DNA of 64,000 bases from Anarhynchus alexandrinus. Lineage: Eukaryota > Chordata > Aves > Charadriiformes > Charadriidae. Positions 45,201 through 57,640 of the stretch are shown piece by piece. The stretch covers positions 942,410 through 1,006,409 of the forward strand of contig VUYV01000290.1 of assembly GCA_008711295.1 (NCBI GenBank). Reading direction: 5' to 3'. The translations under genes were made by a program, and so were the position numbers. The notes under the pieces are model-generated. The model did not search any database. It saw only the letters and a list, made by a program, of their open reading frames with translations, and had not been told where the DNA came from. Numbering within the stretch: position 1 is the first letter of the stretch; every line of letters starts with the position of its first letter.

Positions 45201-48200
45201 GAAAGAGTCCCCAGCTTTATTAAGTTACATAATTTACAACCAATAGCGTAATCAATAAAACATTAACAAACATGTAACCTTAGACAAACCTCACATATTG
45301 ATTGCTTTAAACATTCTCACAAAGCCTGCCTTTGGCCGAAAAAACCATTCAGTCCAAGTGTCAACCTCAAAAAACACTTAATGTGTTAAGGTGTGGGCGC
45401 TGGAGGACAAATTGAATTGGCTTCCTTGGAAATAAAGCCAGCTTTCAGCTGGTCTCTGTAGATCCACCTCTGAAAGGTTTTTTATTTTTGCAGTTTGGGA
45501 GGAAGCTCCGATTTTCTCTTTTGTGCCTCATCTTTACCAGGAAAATAGAGCACATTGCAAAATACAGTAGTCACCCGCACAGTTAAAAATAAATGTAAAT
45601 ATTCTCTTAGCATGGACAAAAATGGATACTGCAAAACCTATATTAGCTGACGTTGATTAACCCTGGGGTTTCTCAGGTGAACTGTAACTAGCTGTGGTAT
45701 TACCAAGCTTGACCTAGCCCCGTGTCTGTGTTAGGTAGGAATTTGTGTTTAACATCAGGTAAGCAGCTCATTTTTCTAACACAACACCTCATGTAAATAT
45801 ATTTTCCAACTGTAAAAAAAAAATCTGGTGTCTCTTGAGTGTGGTTTAGTGGATGATACCGATATAGCTGCAGTTACGCTTTTGATGCAATCAGGAGAGC
45901 TAGTATTTTATTATCCCTACCTCTCTATTTTCAAGCCTGTGGAAAAAAATCCATCAGACACTGTCTGCCAGGGAATCTATGTGCATTATTGCGTGGCAGA
46001 ATTGCACCAATGATTATTTCACAGGTAATTTAGAACTAGACTGGAGGAAGTAGCAGGAAAAGCATCGCAGAGAATGTTCCCGCACAAGCAAGGAAGTAGA
46101 GCAGAGGTGCATCTTCTCCATCTTCAGTTTCAGTGATTTGGTGAAGGCATCCACATAATTTCTGGAACAATTAAGTGCTTAATCTTTTTGTAACCTATAT
46201 CCTCGAGCGGTACATTTATGTAAGGAAATTTTATGGACTTTGCTTTTCTTTAAAAACAGAATAATCTATTCATTTTGAAAGACTTTGGAAGGTTTCCTTT
46301 TCAAAAGGGATGCGGGTGAGGTGGAGCAATAAAGCTTCCCAGCAAATGTTGGGGACTAGCGTGCACAGTTCCCACGTCCCCTTTGGAGACTTTATCATTT
46401 AACAGCCACAACTCCCCTTTATTAGATCACTATAAAACAAGTGCCTGGAGGGAGTCAGAAATGAATTGAATTTTGTAGATTTAAATGATTGTGTGGGACC
46501 TTTTTGGTTTAATATATACCCTGGAGAGGTTTGCTACTAGAACTTGGGAACTTTATAATAAGAATAATTCCTTAGCTAGAGATCTTTATCTTGTTACATT
46601 AATGATTCACTGGGGGGTTATACTGCAAAATGAAGGGAAAATTTTAAAAAGGCTATTAGATCAAATGTTCTTACGGAGACACGTACAGAGATGGTCAACA
46701 AAGATTTATAGGCTGGTGAGGTAAGAAGTTTACTGCCTTTGTGCTGTATGTACAGGGCAGCCGGCCGTTTCAGAATGAGATCCTCTCTGCGCTGTTACTC
46801 GGTGTTGTCTCCAACTCACAATCGGCACGCAACAAGGTAAGGCTTTGCAGGCTGCCTCCCGCTTGTGCACTGCAAAATACGCATGCAGCAAGGGAATTCA
46901 CATAACAGTGGTTGTAACTACCTTAGCTTCAACAGTATGGCCAAACTCTGCACCCAGACCCATTTTCTTTTTTTGCTTCTCTGCCTTTATCCCAGAGGTT
47001 TCACAGCACTATTGCTCAGCTCCAGCTCTGCCACGTCAGTCTCAGCACGGCACTATTTATAGTGCCCACAGTTCCTGCTGGATTTGGTGAATGTTCAAGG
47101 TCTCTAAATAGCAACCGTGTGGCCTCCCAGGATGTGCCATTTGGAGAATGCAGATTCTGCTCATACTGTGCCCATGCAAAACATTTACCACATTTCTGCC
47201 ATTTATAGTTGCCACTGTAAAGCGCTTTGAAAGCCTGTTTCCTATACCATGTGGTTTTACCTGTGGTCACGACCCACCAGTTTTAATGATAATATCAGGG
47301 AATTGCAGGATCAGCTACAATCCCCATAGGTGAAGCTAAGCATCCAAAAATAACAAGGCAATTAGGAACATGCAGAGTGGCATTTTAGGCCTTAGGAGGG
47401 TGACCTCTCATCCAGCTAGGCTGAATTCCCATTGACAGTCAATAGAAATAAAACCCGAACACCCCTGTAGCCTTTGCAAGTCCAAACCCTTGAAGCAAAA
47501 ATGGGAAGAAATGGGGAATGCAGGAACATACACTTGCACTTTGCTATCAAGTCACCATCAGGATAGGAGAAGAAATTGCTGATAATGGATATATTTATGG
47601 TCATAGCCAGTGCCGGGAGCTTAAATGTGACAATGGAGTAAGAGAAATCAAGGTGGCTTTTGCCTGACAGAGGCTGAAGAGAGAGTGGTAGCCATCAGAG
47701 ATGTTTGAGAAGCCCAGTTTGGCCTGTTCACTGACAGCACCTGCTCTTGCTTCTGTAAAGGTGTGGGTGTTGTCCCAAGCACCCTTTGGTCCCTTCTTTG
47801 CTTTTGTTACCTCATCCCCGTGTCCATGATGGGAGAAAGGTAATTCCCTTGGCCACTTCCTCTCTCCTGTGCACAAATGTCCCAAGATAGCTCTAAAGAT
47901 GGATAAGAACCCCAGGGAGACTTGTGGAGGAGCAGAGCCCAAGGCTGAACTCTTGCTGCAACAGATACGAGGAGAAGAAAATCTATAGTGACGCTCTGTA
48001 GCTCAGCAGGAGCTGAAGAAATCCCATACCTCTTGGGATCAAGCCTCCCGAGAATGATTTTTGGATAATCCTGGACAAAGAGCCCTCCATGCTTAACGTT
48101 TTTATGAAGGCAGAATCAGGGCACTGTGAAGAGCGGAACATGCACTTTACTCAATATAGATCTGGAAAAAAATGTCAAAGGAAGTGAATTTAAATTCCTC

Positions 48201-49985
48201 TAAATGCAATTAGAGGTGACAAGATTTCTCATGGTGAGAGACTGCGTTAAAGCAAAAGCTAAAAGTTCCCATCCAGTTCATAAAGCCTTAGGTAGCTATT
48301 GGTAATATGAATTAAATTAATCAAAATGGGTAAAAGCTAATGATCCTCTTGGGAACAAAATTAGCTCCTTAATGAAAGAAATGGAGTTCAGAAATTATAA
48401 TAGAATATTAGCAGATGTGCCCTTTGGAAATTATAAATTTGCAAAATCCCCTTATGTAGATATTAGTTTGAGTCAAATTATCACTAAATCTGACCCTGGA
48501 GATGTGATGTGAATACGAGCACTACGATCTGCTCAGGAGGACCTGAAATCCTCTGTCAGCAGTTCTGCTGGGCTGGGTTGGGTACCGCAGAATGCTTTCC
48601 CAAGTTAGCAACAGGGCACAGTCAAAACCCAAAACTTCTACTTGTAATCTGATAAGCTCTTGCTCAGGAGTCCTACTGCCTCTTGTGGCCCCTGGGTTGC
48701 TGAGAATAATTATCCCACAAGAGAGATTTTTAGGAAGACTCGCATTTCAGCAGGACACAGGTGGTCCTTGTCCTTGAAGCCATCCCGTGCAATCGATGTT
48801 CTGTTCTGCATGTGGGTCACTACCTTGAAATCAAAGCACAAAGGACAGTTTATCAGTGTGGATCCGCATGTAGTGAGGAACAAGAGACTCATCAGTGATC
48901 CAAGACATGTCAAAGTCACAGAAAGCAAACAAAATCCCAGAAAACAAACAAACAAAATATGATGAATTGCTCATGTTGAGACTACAAAAAATTTATTACA
49001 TGTTTTTATGGATCTTTCCAGCCAAGAACTTTTCTCAACCATTTACGGAAAACATAAAAGCCACTGGGAGCTAAACAGGATAAAAACTAGATTTAAATCA
49101 TCCTTACACATGCTGCTCACATCAGCATACAGCTGTTTTTCAGCATTTGGAGTCCTTGAAACTTTTAAGCCATTTAGAACAGCATGTGATTGGTATGAAA
49201 AATAGCACAGGCTTTCTTTTTATAAAAAGAAATCACGCTCCGGGGTGCTGGATGCAGGGACTCGAGAAGCCAAGGAAGATGTTTGAAGTGCTTATTGGCA
49301 TTCCAGGACCCAGAAAACTCTTCCTGCCTCACGCTATCTCATAGCAATCCTGATGCCTCCATCCTGGGAACAAAACAAGGAAGACATTCCCTCTGTCTGG
49401 TGCAGATGGCTAACGTACAGCACAAAGCATGCTTGAGCCCCCAGTTTGAGGATGTAATGTGCATAGTTTAGGGAATGAGATCTTCCTTTTAGTTTTGTAT
49501 TTATCGCACAAGTGGCAGCATTGTAAGCTTCCCCATACTGTCCTGCCAAACTTGATTCAGCTCTGCTCGGACTGTCAGGAGTTTGCATGCTTCACTCAAT
49601 AAGCCACTAACCATAAAAAGATCTCGGACAAGGGAAAATCCAACAGTCCCCGGGACGGTAACTCCTCCCCCCATCCCAGAAGGGAACAACTGCCAGTTCG
49701 CACAAATGAAAAGGCAAACCAAAAACACTAGACAAAGGCGAGAGGAAAAGGAGAGGGGAAAAAGAAAGGCCCAAAACACATCATGGGCAGTTCTCATAGA
49801 AGAAATATGCCATATGTTGGACCCTTGAAATTTGTGAATAAATGACTAGGGGAAAGAGGGGCACGGTTGAAAGCAGCGGGATTGGGATGGTGCTTGAGAT
49901 CACGCAATGTTAATATCAGACACAGAAATGTATGATTCTTCAGTGCTCAGTCTGAAAAGGCTTTGCAAAGATGGATCCCTGACTT
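42286..49985. other. intergenic, no gene seen; possible conserved non-coding blocks
   Basis: Long repeat-poor AT-rich stretch. Segments such as 42300-42560, 45110-45330 and 48330-48500 have the look of conserved non-coding elements: dense TAAT/ATTA and CCAAT-like words, no repeat signature and no coding bias. This is an impression only. A 79-codon frame at 46485-46724 has unusual tryptophan/tyrosine content but no recognised family. Confidence 0.35.
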
Positions 49986-50072
49986 TATTACCACTTTTCA
50001 GATAAGTAAATTGAAAGAGAAAGAACACAGAGTGACTTTGCCCAAGTTTTAAAAATCAGGAGTCCTGTTTTT
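49986..50072 (-). repeat. MIR/L2-like ancient SINE remnant
   Basis: On the plus strand the order ttaccacttttcagataagt, aaattgaaagagaaagaaca and cagagtgactttgcccaag follows an inverted MIR element (attttacagatgaggaaac ... aggcacagagaggttaag ... tgacttgcccaaggtcac type). It is diverged but collinear. Confidence 0.55.
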
Positions 50073-53000
50073 TAAAGGTCTTCCAGGTTTCGAAAGTTGA
50101 CTTTATTCTGAATTGCAATGAAACCCCCAAAGTCTGAAATTCTCAGCAAAGGGGAATTAAAAAACCCTCAATGTATTTCAAGTTGATTGACAGGTTTTGT
50201 TGTAATGGAAACTGAAACATTCTGTTTTGACTTTGACTTTTTAAAGTTAATATTATGTTGTAGCAAGAAAGCTAATACAAAGTAGAAAAAAAACTCAAGG
50301 CAGAAAGTTGTTTCAAAATAAAATATAGAATGGGATGTTTCAACACTACATTGTCAGTACTTTTCCCACTGATTTTCTTCCAGGAGGAGTCTGCTGACAG
50401 CAATCCTCTTTTGCAAAGTGTTTTGATTTTTGATATAGTTCTTTTCCAATTTTTCTGACCAACTGTGCCAAGAACAAAACTCTGACAGCTCACTTCACCA
50501 TCTAAGGACACATTTTAAATATAAGAATACTTTAATACAAGAAGTACCATTTCATACCATGAGCAACATGACTTTTTTCCACAGGGTATTGAAATTGCCG
50601 TACTGTCTGACCTGAAATTCACTCAGGCCAGCATGTCGTAGTCACTGATAGCCCTGAGCTGCCTAATCTGTTTTTGAACCTGGTTTTAGTTGACAGAAAT
50701 AATCATTCCCCATTCACCTGCTCCACATCACTCCCAAATTTGTAGACTTCTTTTATATTATCCCTCAAAAGTTGTCTAATATTTTATCATGCTGAATAAC
50801 TATCTTTTCTGCAGAATTTGTCCCTTCATGATTCACCAGTTTTGCTGGAAAACACACAAATATGTAGAGCAAGAACAAAAGCAAGAACTTTGCTGCCTGG
50901 TAACTTCCCTCCCTGCTCTGTCCCTTGCCCTGTGGACTTCACAAGAGCCTCCCTTCCTTAAAAACCTGTGGTGAGAAATCTTGGCAAAAGTATTGTGAAA
51001 TATAAGTTTATTACTTACCAGCTGGATCACATTTATCCAGGTGGTTCCTAGCTCCTCCCAGTCTCTCTAATATGTTTTAAGGGTAAGACTTTACAAAACT
51101 TGTGCAGTTCTTCCACAGCAACATGTATGTATTTTTGTGCCTAAGAATTCTATTTATGATTGTTTCTACCAGTTTGACTGGTCTTTAATGGAGATTTACT
51201 GATCTGTACTTCCCAGCGATGCCTACAGTCATTACTAAAGACTGGTGACACATCTGCCACTGTACGTTATTCTGGGGAAAATATGATAGGTTACATACCA
51301 CAATTAGTTGTTGAATAAGTTCATATCTGAATTCCCTTATAACTCATCAATGGCCTCTTTCTTGTTCTTGTGATTTGTCCAGCAATTCTTTTATTGACAC
51401 TTCTGCTTTAGAGAGCTCCTTAGGCTCCTCAGCATCAAATACAATTCAGTTGTGAGACTTTGTCTCACAGGTCGTGAATAGTGAGACCAATAATTAATTT
51501 CCTCTTTCAGTAATGACCTTGCCTCTCTTCAATTCTTCTTTCGCTTCTTGACCATCTACTGGTTTCATTGACTCTTTTCCTGTATCAAAGGTGGTTGCAT
51601 TTTTTATTGCTGATTTTGCTGCCACTATCATCATGGGTACCTTTTATGTTCTTGGCAAAGATCCCCTGAAAAATCTTTTTTTTCCTGCTTCATTTAGTTT
51701 TGCATTTAGCATTTAGCGTGCAAGAATTTATCGTTTCTAGTTTTCTCATTTTAATGCTTATTTTATTTTTAATAGTTTTCTTTTACTAATAACCAGAGTA
51801 GTCTTCTGAAGGGTTGTTTTTGTATTAAGCATAGTATGTCTAGTCTTCTTGCTGTCTGCAAACATTACTTGCACCTTCTATTTTTCTGTGCACGGGTAGC
51901 TTCAGTATCAAAGCACATTTGACGACAAATACTGAAACTTACTGTTGATATTTAGCACATGTATTACTCAAGGGTTATTTTGTGACTAGTACCACCTGAG
52001 GAGTATAAAATGTTAATAGCTATTGGATCAGTTTAATTTCTTTGTCGATTGTTGACATTTTTATTTCACCACTGTAAGCTGAGAAAGAGTAAGTGCAATA
52101 AATCCCTGATAAAACACACTCCAGTCTCCTAGTCTGGTGACTTATCCTCTAATCCATAACACTTTTTAACCACCTAACTTGCTTTTTTTAGTCCAGAACT
52201 CATGAAATCTAGATTATTTTATAGCTTTCTTACAGATTTCCCATACGTCCATCATCAAATGACCCCATGTACCCAGTGAGAATGACAGCACTTCCTCACT
52301 TCAAAGACATAGTTAGTGTGAGGAGATGTATGGTAACACAAGCCATGGAGATACCAGCTCAGTGCATGCTGTAGATGAGAAATTTTTTCATCTCCTCCCA
52401 TCATGTGATATTTATTTTCTTTGGAAGCTTCCAAACATCAACCTCTTTATCTACTTATTTTTTGAAAATGGAGTCTACTTGTGGAGATGTAAGACCCGAC
52501 ACCTGTGAAAATGGAACCGTATCTACTATTAGGGATTGCCTACAATTTGCTGTATTTGGGAAGAGAAATCATTTTTGTTGAAATTAACAAACTTGCCCCG
52601 CAGCCCAATGAAACACTGGAAACAAGTTCATACACAATAGGAGGTGTTGAGCCTCCTGCAGTTCAAGGTTTTATGATTCCTATGAACTGCCTTGGGGGGA
52701 ATCAGAGAGTTTGTGAGCCTGGACTGAACCCATCAGCCATGTCTCCCCACTTCTGAAACACAGCGGGGGCACAGCTGAGGAGCACCCAGCCGGCTCCAGA
52801 AGAGCCAGCTGCACACAGGGCAGGTGCTCAGGCAGAGCTTAAAAACAGCCCATAGGCAACTTCCATTTATGGCCACTGGCTAGTATCTAAGGGGCCTTCT
52901 GGCAGCAAATGACCGCTGGTTCCTTCTCACCTGGGTAGAGAGACTTTGTCCTCTGGCAACATGCCCCTGCTGGGGCACTAAATAGCCTAGTGTGCTCCTG

Positions 53001-54493
53001 CACTGGGTTGGTGGCAAAGGGTTTCATGGGGCGACGTCTATGCAGCATGAGGTTGCTCAGACTTCTGCTCGGGCTTGAGCTGCTTTTGTCTGCCCCACGA
53101 TATGAGGAGATGCCACCCCAGTGCCCCACTGCTGTGGAGGCAGCGTCTGGGATTCAGGTGCTTCCGAAGACCCAGCCCAAAATTCTTGTGATGGAGCACT
53201 TGTCTTCACAAGCCTGAAACCTTTTAGAAGTTTGATGTAATGCTCACTGTAACAGCAGTACTTGAAGTGTTGCCTCCAAGGAGCTCTGGGTTCCTATTAC
53301 AGGCTTGGAGCCCCCCAGAAGTTATCTAGGTCTGACACAGGGCTGAGAGGAACAGCTAGAGTCATTTGCACTGGGAAATGCTTGTTGTCTATTCCCATCA
53401 GAAACAACACCGTATTATTTTTTTATATATATTTATATTTTAACAAAAAGTGTTTTTAAAAGGGTCAATAACTTACAGATACAGAGAGAATAATTTACTA
53501 AAGTATGTGCTGCTTTGTTCATCTGGAGACCCTCTGGGCAAAAAAACATCAAGGATAACAAGCACGCTAAATACTAATAGTCACAATCATAAAAAAATTA
53601 CATGCATGATTAAAATATCTGTTTCAAGGCACTCATACATTTGGTAATAAAAGTCTCATTATAAATATCAAAATACAATTTTCCATATGAAAAGGACAAG
53701 CAAAAAACAAATGACATCTTAGCCTTATTTGCAGTGACCTTGCAAGATTTCTAAAAATCTGACCTCCCTATCTTTTAAATGCATTGAATGTATGTAAATG
53801 ATTTAGATAAGGATGTCAGATGCGAGATACCAATGTTGGCTGATCGTGCCAGCACTGGAGAGAGAAAAAGTGAATAACAAACAACAACATAAACGGACCC
53901 AGGGTGAAACAGATCTTTTGGGGAACCGGGCCGGTAAATAGAAAACACAATTTAAATTAGGCAAACATTACATAATAAATCTAGAGGCAGTGAGCCAGGA
54001 CAGCGAGAGTACATTTTAAGCAGAGGAGTAACTCAGAATGAGCTGACCAGGAAAGGAATTTTCTCCAGGGGCTGCTTTAGTGAAGCCCTCTGAGCCATCC
54101 GGCCAGAGTTCAACTCCAGCACAAAAGGCAAGGGGAGACTGGATGAATCAGGGAAGAGGCTATAAATCAGAAGGGATAACATTTCTGCACGAGGCGGGGC
54201 ACTTTTTCATTTGAAGCACTGTGCTCCGTCACCTTTTCACACAAAAAAGGGCATTACTGCCCTGGAGCGGGTACACCCTCAGCTATCCAGACTGTCGGCA
54301 GATTTTTGGAAGATGACTTATGAAGGGCGCCTGGAGTAGGGGATCTGCTCAGGGGAGAAGCAAGCCCTTTCCAGCAACCAAATGAAATCACCCAGATGAT
54401 GAAAGAGCGGGGTCATCCTAGCTGCCCCGTGGTGAGCAACCTGCAGCCAGGGCTGAGGACTGTCTGCTCCAGCCACGGTGAATGGTGCCACTT
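50073..54493. other. intergenic, no gene seen
   Basis: AT-rich sequence with no recognised gene, RNA or mobile element. A TA-rich simple tract lies at about 53410-53442. Confidence 0.5.
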
Positions 54494-54591
54494 GCAGCAA
54501 AGCAGCTCTCCGGGGGATTTGCAGCCTCGGATTGAGACACCAGGCCCTAGAAATCAGAGGCTGCAAATCCCCCAGAAAGCAGTGTTTGCGC
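54494..54591 (-). ncRNA. candidate hairpin RNA (pre-miRNA-like), unproven
   Basis: A 98-nt imperfect inverted repeat. The core arms 54512-54528 (GGGGGATTTGCAGCCTC) and 54557-54573 are perfect complements over 17 bp. Pairing extends outward to 54494/54591 with a few mismatches and two bulges, and inward by four more pairs, leaving an 18-nt loop (54534-54551). In total about 35 pairs form. On the minus strand two of the mismatches become G-U pairs, giving 24 uninterrupted pairs (54505-54528 with 54557-54580), so I favour a minus-strand RNA. Size and shape match a microRNA precursor. I do not recognise a known microRNA. It could also be a chance or template-switch inverted repeat with no transcript. 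Confidence 0.35.
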
Positions 54592-57500
54592 TCCTCTGAA
54601 ATCCACGACAAACTACGCCCTTTGAATCCCCCAGCACAGGGTTTCACCAGCCAATCCCAGAAGCAGATAGCTGAGAAAAAGGGGAGACTGGACACCCAGA
54701 CCGCTCTCAGTCTTTGCTTTTCTTTCAAGCCTCTGTCACAAGACCCCCAGTTTGACAGTCACACTGTAAATGCAGGCACGACCGTCCTCCTCCGATGCGC
54801 GATCAGACATTTTAACACGTGTGTGACTGTAGTACAGTCTGACATTGGGACATAAGGGGGAATACGAGCTCCTCACTGCTACAAGCTAATTGCTCACCCT
54901 CTTTAGCCCAGACAGCAGAGACCTCTGCTAGGCAGCCAGGGTGCAGCCGAGCGTTATACTTTCAGCATATGGACCATTTAAATTCCTAGCAAAAAGAACA
55001 GTTTAAACCACTTGGTGCTCGGGTAGGATTTCCGCCATCTGGTAGCCTGTATCTTCTGCTGGCAGAAGCCAAGGTTGGATGCAGCTCTAGGATAGTAATT
55101 GTAGTGTCATTTCCATACAAATGGCTTGTAACTGGTGAGTTTGGGGCAGCTCCATCAGAAAGCATTTGCCTTGCAAACATTTTCCTTGCCTCTTGCTGTG
55201 TATCAGGAGTCCAGAGGAAATAAAGGACGTTTTCAAGAATATTACTGGTGCATCCACAGTGTGGATCAGGAAGGAATGAGCTTGTTGATGCTTATTGTGT
55301 TCATTCCTGCTGAAGACTGAACCAGAGATGCTGAAAATATCCCTCCTCTCTGGTGGGAGAAACAGCCAATGACACCTGAGAGGAGGTCACTGATCTGGTC
55401 ACTGGTGGGGTTTAAGGCTCAGAAGCGGACTTGGGCTCCAGCTCATTTTGTAATGAATGCCAAGAAATGGGCCTTTAAGATGACCATGAAATCACAAAAT
55501 AAACATTATAGCTGACACACTTCTTTAACAAGCAGTATAAAACCCCTGCTTCATAATAATAGCTGCTGCCTTCTCTAGAATAAAGCCTCTAAATGTGGTC
55601 CAAAGCCACCCTCAGGCAGAGATCCCCGCTTGATGTGAACCTAAGCCTCAGCACACATGATCAGCAGACACATATTCATGCTTTGGGGTCCTTTTTAAAC
55701 AAAGGTGGTTTACAAGGGTCTGGCCCTCCTGATGTCCGTGAGCCTACCTGTGTAACCTGGTCCTTAAATAATTTCCACAGGTAAAATGGAGCTCATAATT
55801 TTTCCTCTTTTTATGCTCTAAAGTACATACATCATTCCCTCCTCCCCACTCCAGAAAGGATCTCTGTATAAGCCTGATGTATCTAGCAGCGTTTCCCAGG
55901 AATTATGCTGCGTGTGGCCAGGTGAGCACAGGAGATGTCGTCTCACAGAATGAGGGCAGTGCTGTGCTCTGCACTGCTTTACAAGGACCCTGTATCCTCC
56001 TTCAGACACATGCAGCGTCTCAATGAGACATGTCATCAAGTGATGCCTGTCTAAAAGCTGCTCTGTGGATGGCTACATACACATCTGAGGGCAATTCTGA
56101 TCTTATATCCCTTATACCACCTGACGGGACATTCACACTTACACCACACCTAAATGCATTCTGTTCAAAATGCCGATTGTTCCAATGTCCAGCTTTAACT
56201 TAGTAAGTGCTGAACCCAATTATCAAGATCTAACGCAAGCTTATTTTGTATTGGCACCTCTTTCTGGAGGTCCTACATTAACTGTTAAACGGTGTGCTAC
56301 CCACATTTTTTTTGTGATGGAGACTGAGGGAAGCTAATTCCTGGATTCTGTTTTGACCACAGAACTTGCTAGAAAGCTGGTGTGACAAACCCATCATTAT
56401 TTAACAACTGATTGTTCCTTTGGCTGTTCAGAAACCAGAGATGGGATTTATCCTACTGTCTAAAACTTCATCCACCTTAAAATTAGTCAGCACCAGCTGG
56501 TTAGCCTGGCATGATATCCAGGGTGAGGGCAACCCGTGGGGAGTGAGTCACACTGCCCTACGGTGGGTGTTTAATATAAGAGGCACATGTCTTCATGTCA
56601 GGATAAGCATCTCCTCTCCACTGACCAGATGGAGCCAGGTCAGTAGTTTGGTCTTGATGCCTAACTCACGGATTGAATTTGATGGACCAAACTGGGTGCA
56701 ATGAATACCATTCCCAACTGCTACCACCTGTCTACAGACCTCTCCGCTTCTACCTTTGGTTATAGAGGTGGGCTACAGGAAGGCCACTGGACAAGCACAT
56801 CTCCGCACTACCACCAGAGGAACCCCAGCCTGCTCTGTTGCCAAAGGCTTTTTTGGTGTAGGTGGACAGAGAGGACTGCTGGGTGTGTTGTTTGCAGCAC
56901 TCTCCCAGCAAAAGATGTATTGAGGAGCAACCCCCCGTTCTCTTAAAATCTTCCACCTATTCTAATATTTATACAGTTATTAAAAGTTCCAGGGTTTTGC
57001 GAAGTATTTTTTATTAACAGATATGAGAGAACGGAGCCTTTGTTCAAGAGCTAAAACACCCAGGTAAAACCTAAAGGACCTTTACTGTTGATGCCTGCAA
57101 GAAGTTTTCTACCATTGACAGCTTAACAACAAAATTGACACAGATAATATTGCTAACAGTAGAAAGGTGGGAAGAAAATAGAGCCCTGAAAACAAAACCT
57201 TTCATGATTCTTCACACCTAAACCCCAAACAAGTGGCAAAAAGCACAGAAACTACTCCCCACCCACCCCCTTTTCTTTTGCGTCCCATATAATACTAGGT
57301 GTAAATCTGGCACCTGAACAACAACAGGTATATCTGCATGCCAAATGATTATCATCACATGCATTTCACCTCCAGCGAAATATCAGTGGATCTACAGTAA
57401 GAAAGCAGAAAGGGCTGAAGCTTTCATAAAACCATCCACCAGGCTTTTCTGTTTACTTTTTCGACTTCTGCTGCCTTTCCACTGAGGTACAGCAGTGTCA

Positions 57501-57624
57501 CTTATAATTCCCTGAGGCTATGCTAGATAAATACACAGCTTATTTAAGCAGCCCTACCATCCATTTGGAGCAGATGAAAGCTTCCTACCAGCTGGAAGGT
57601 GTTTGCTGTAACCCCCTGTCCATC
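54592..57624. other. intergenic, no gene seen
   Basis: No recognised gene, repeat family or RNA gene. Short frames only. Confidence 0.5.
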
Positions 57625-57640
57625 CTCTCTCTCTCTCTCT
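57625..57640. repeat. (CT)8 microsatellite
   Basis: Eight perfect CT units. Confidence 0.97.

Noticed and set aside
46485..46724. 79-codon frame with many aromatic residues
   Set aside because: It looked LINE- or retrovirus-like at first glance, but no catalytic or structural motif could be placed.
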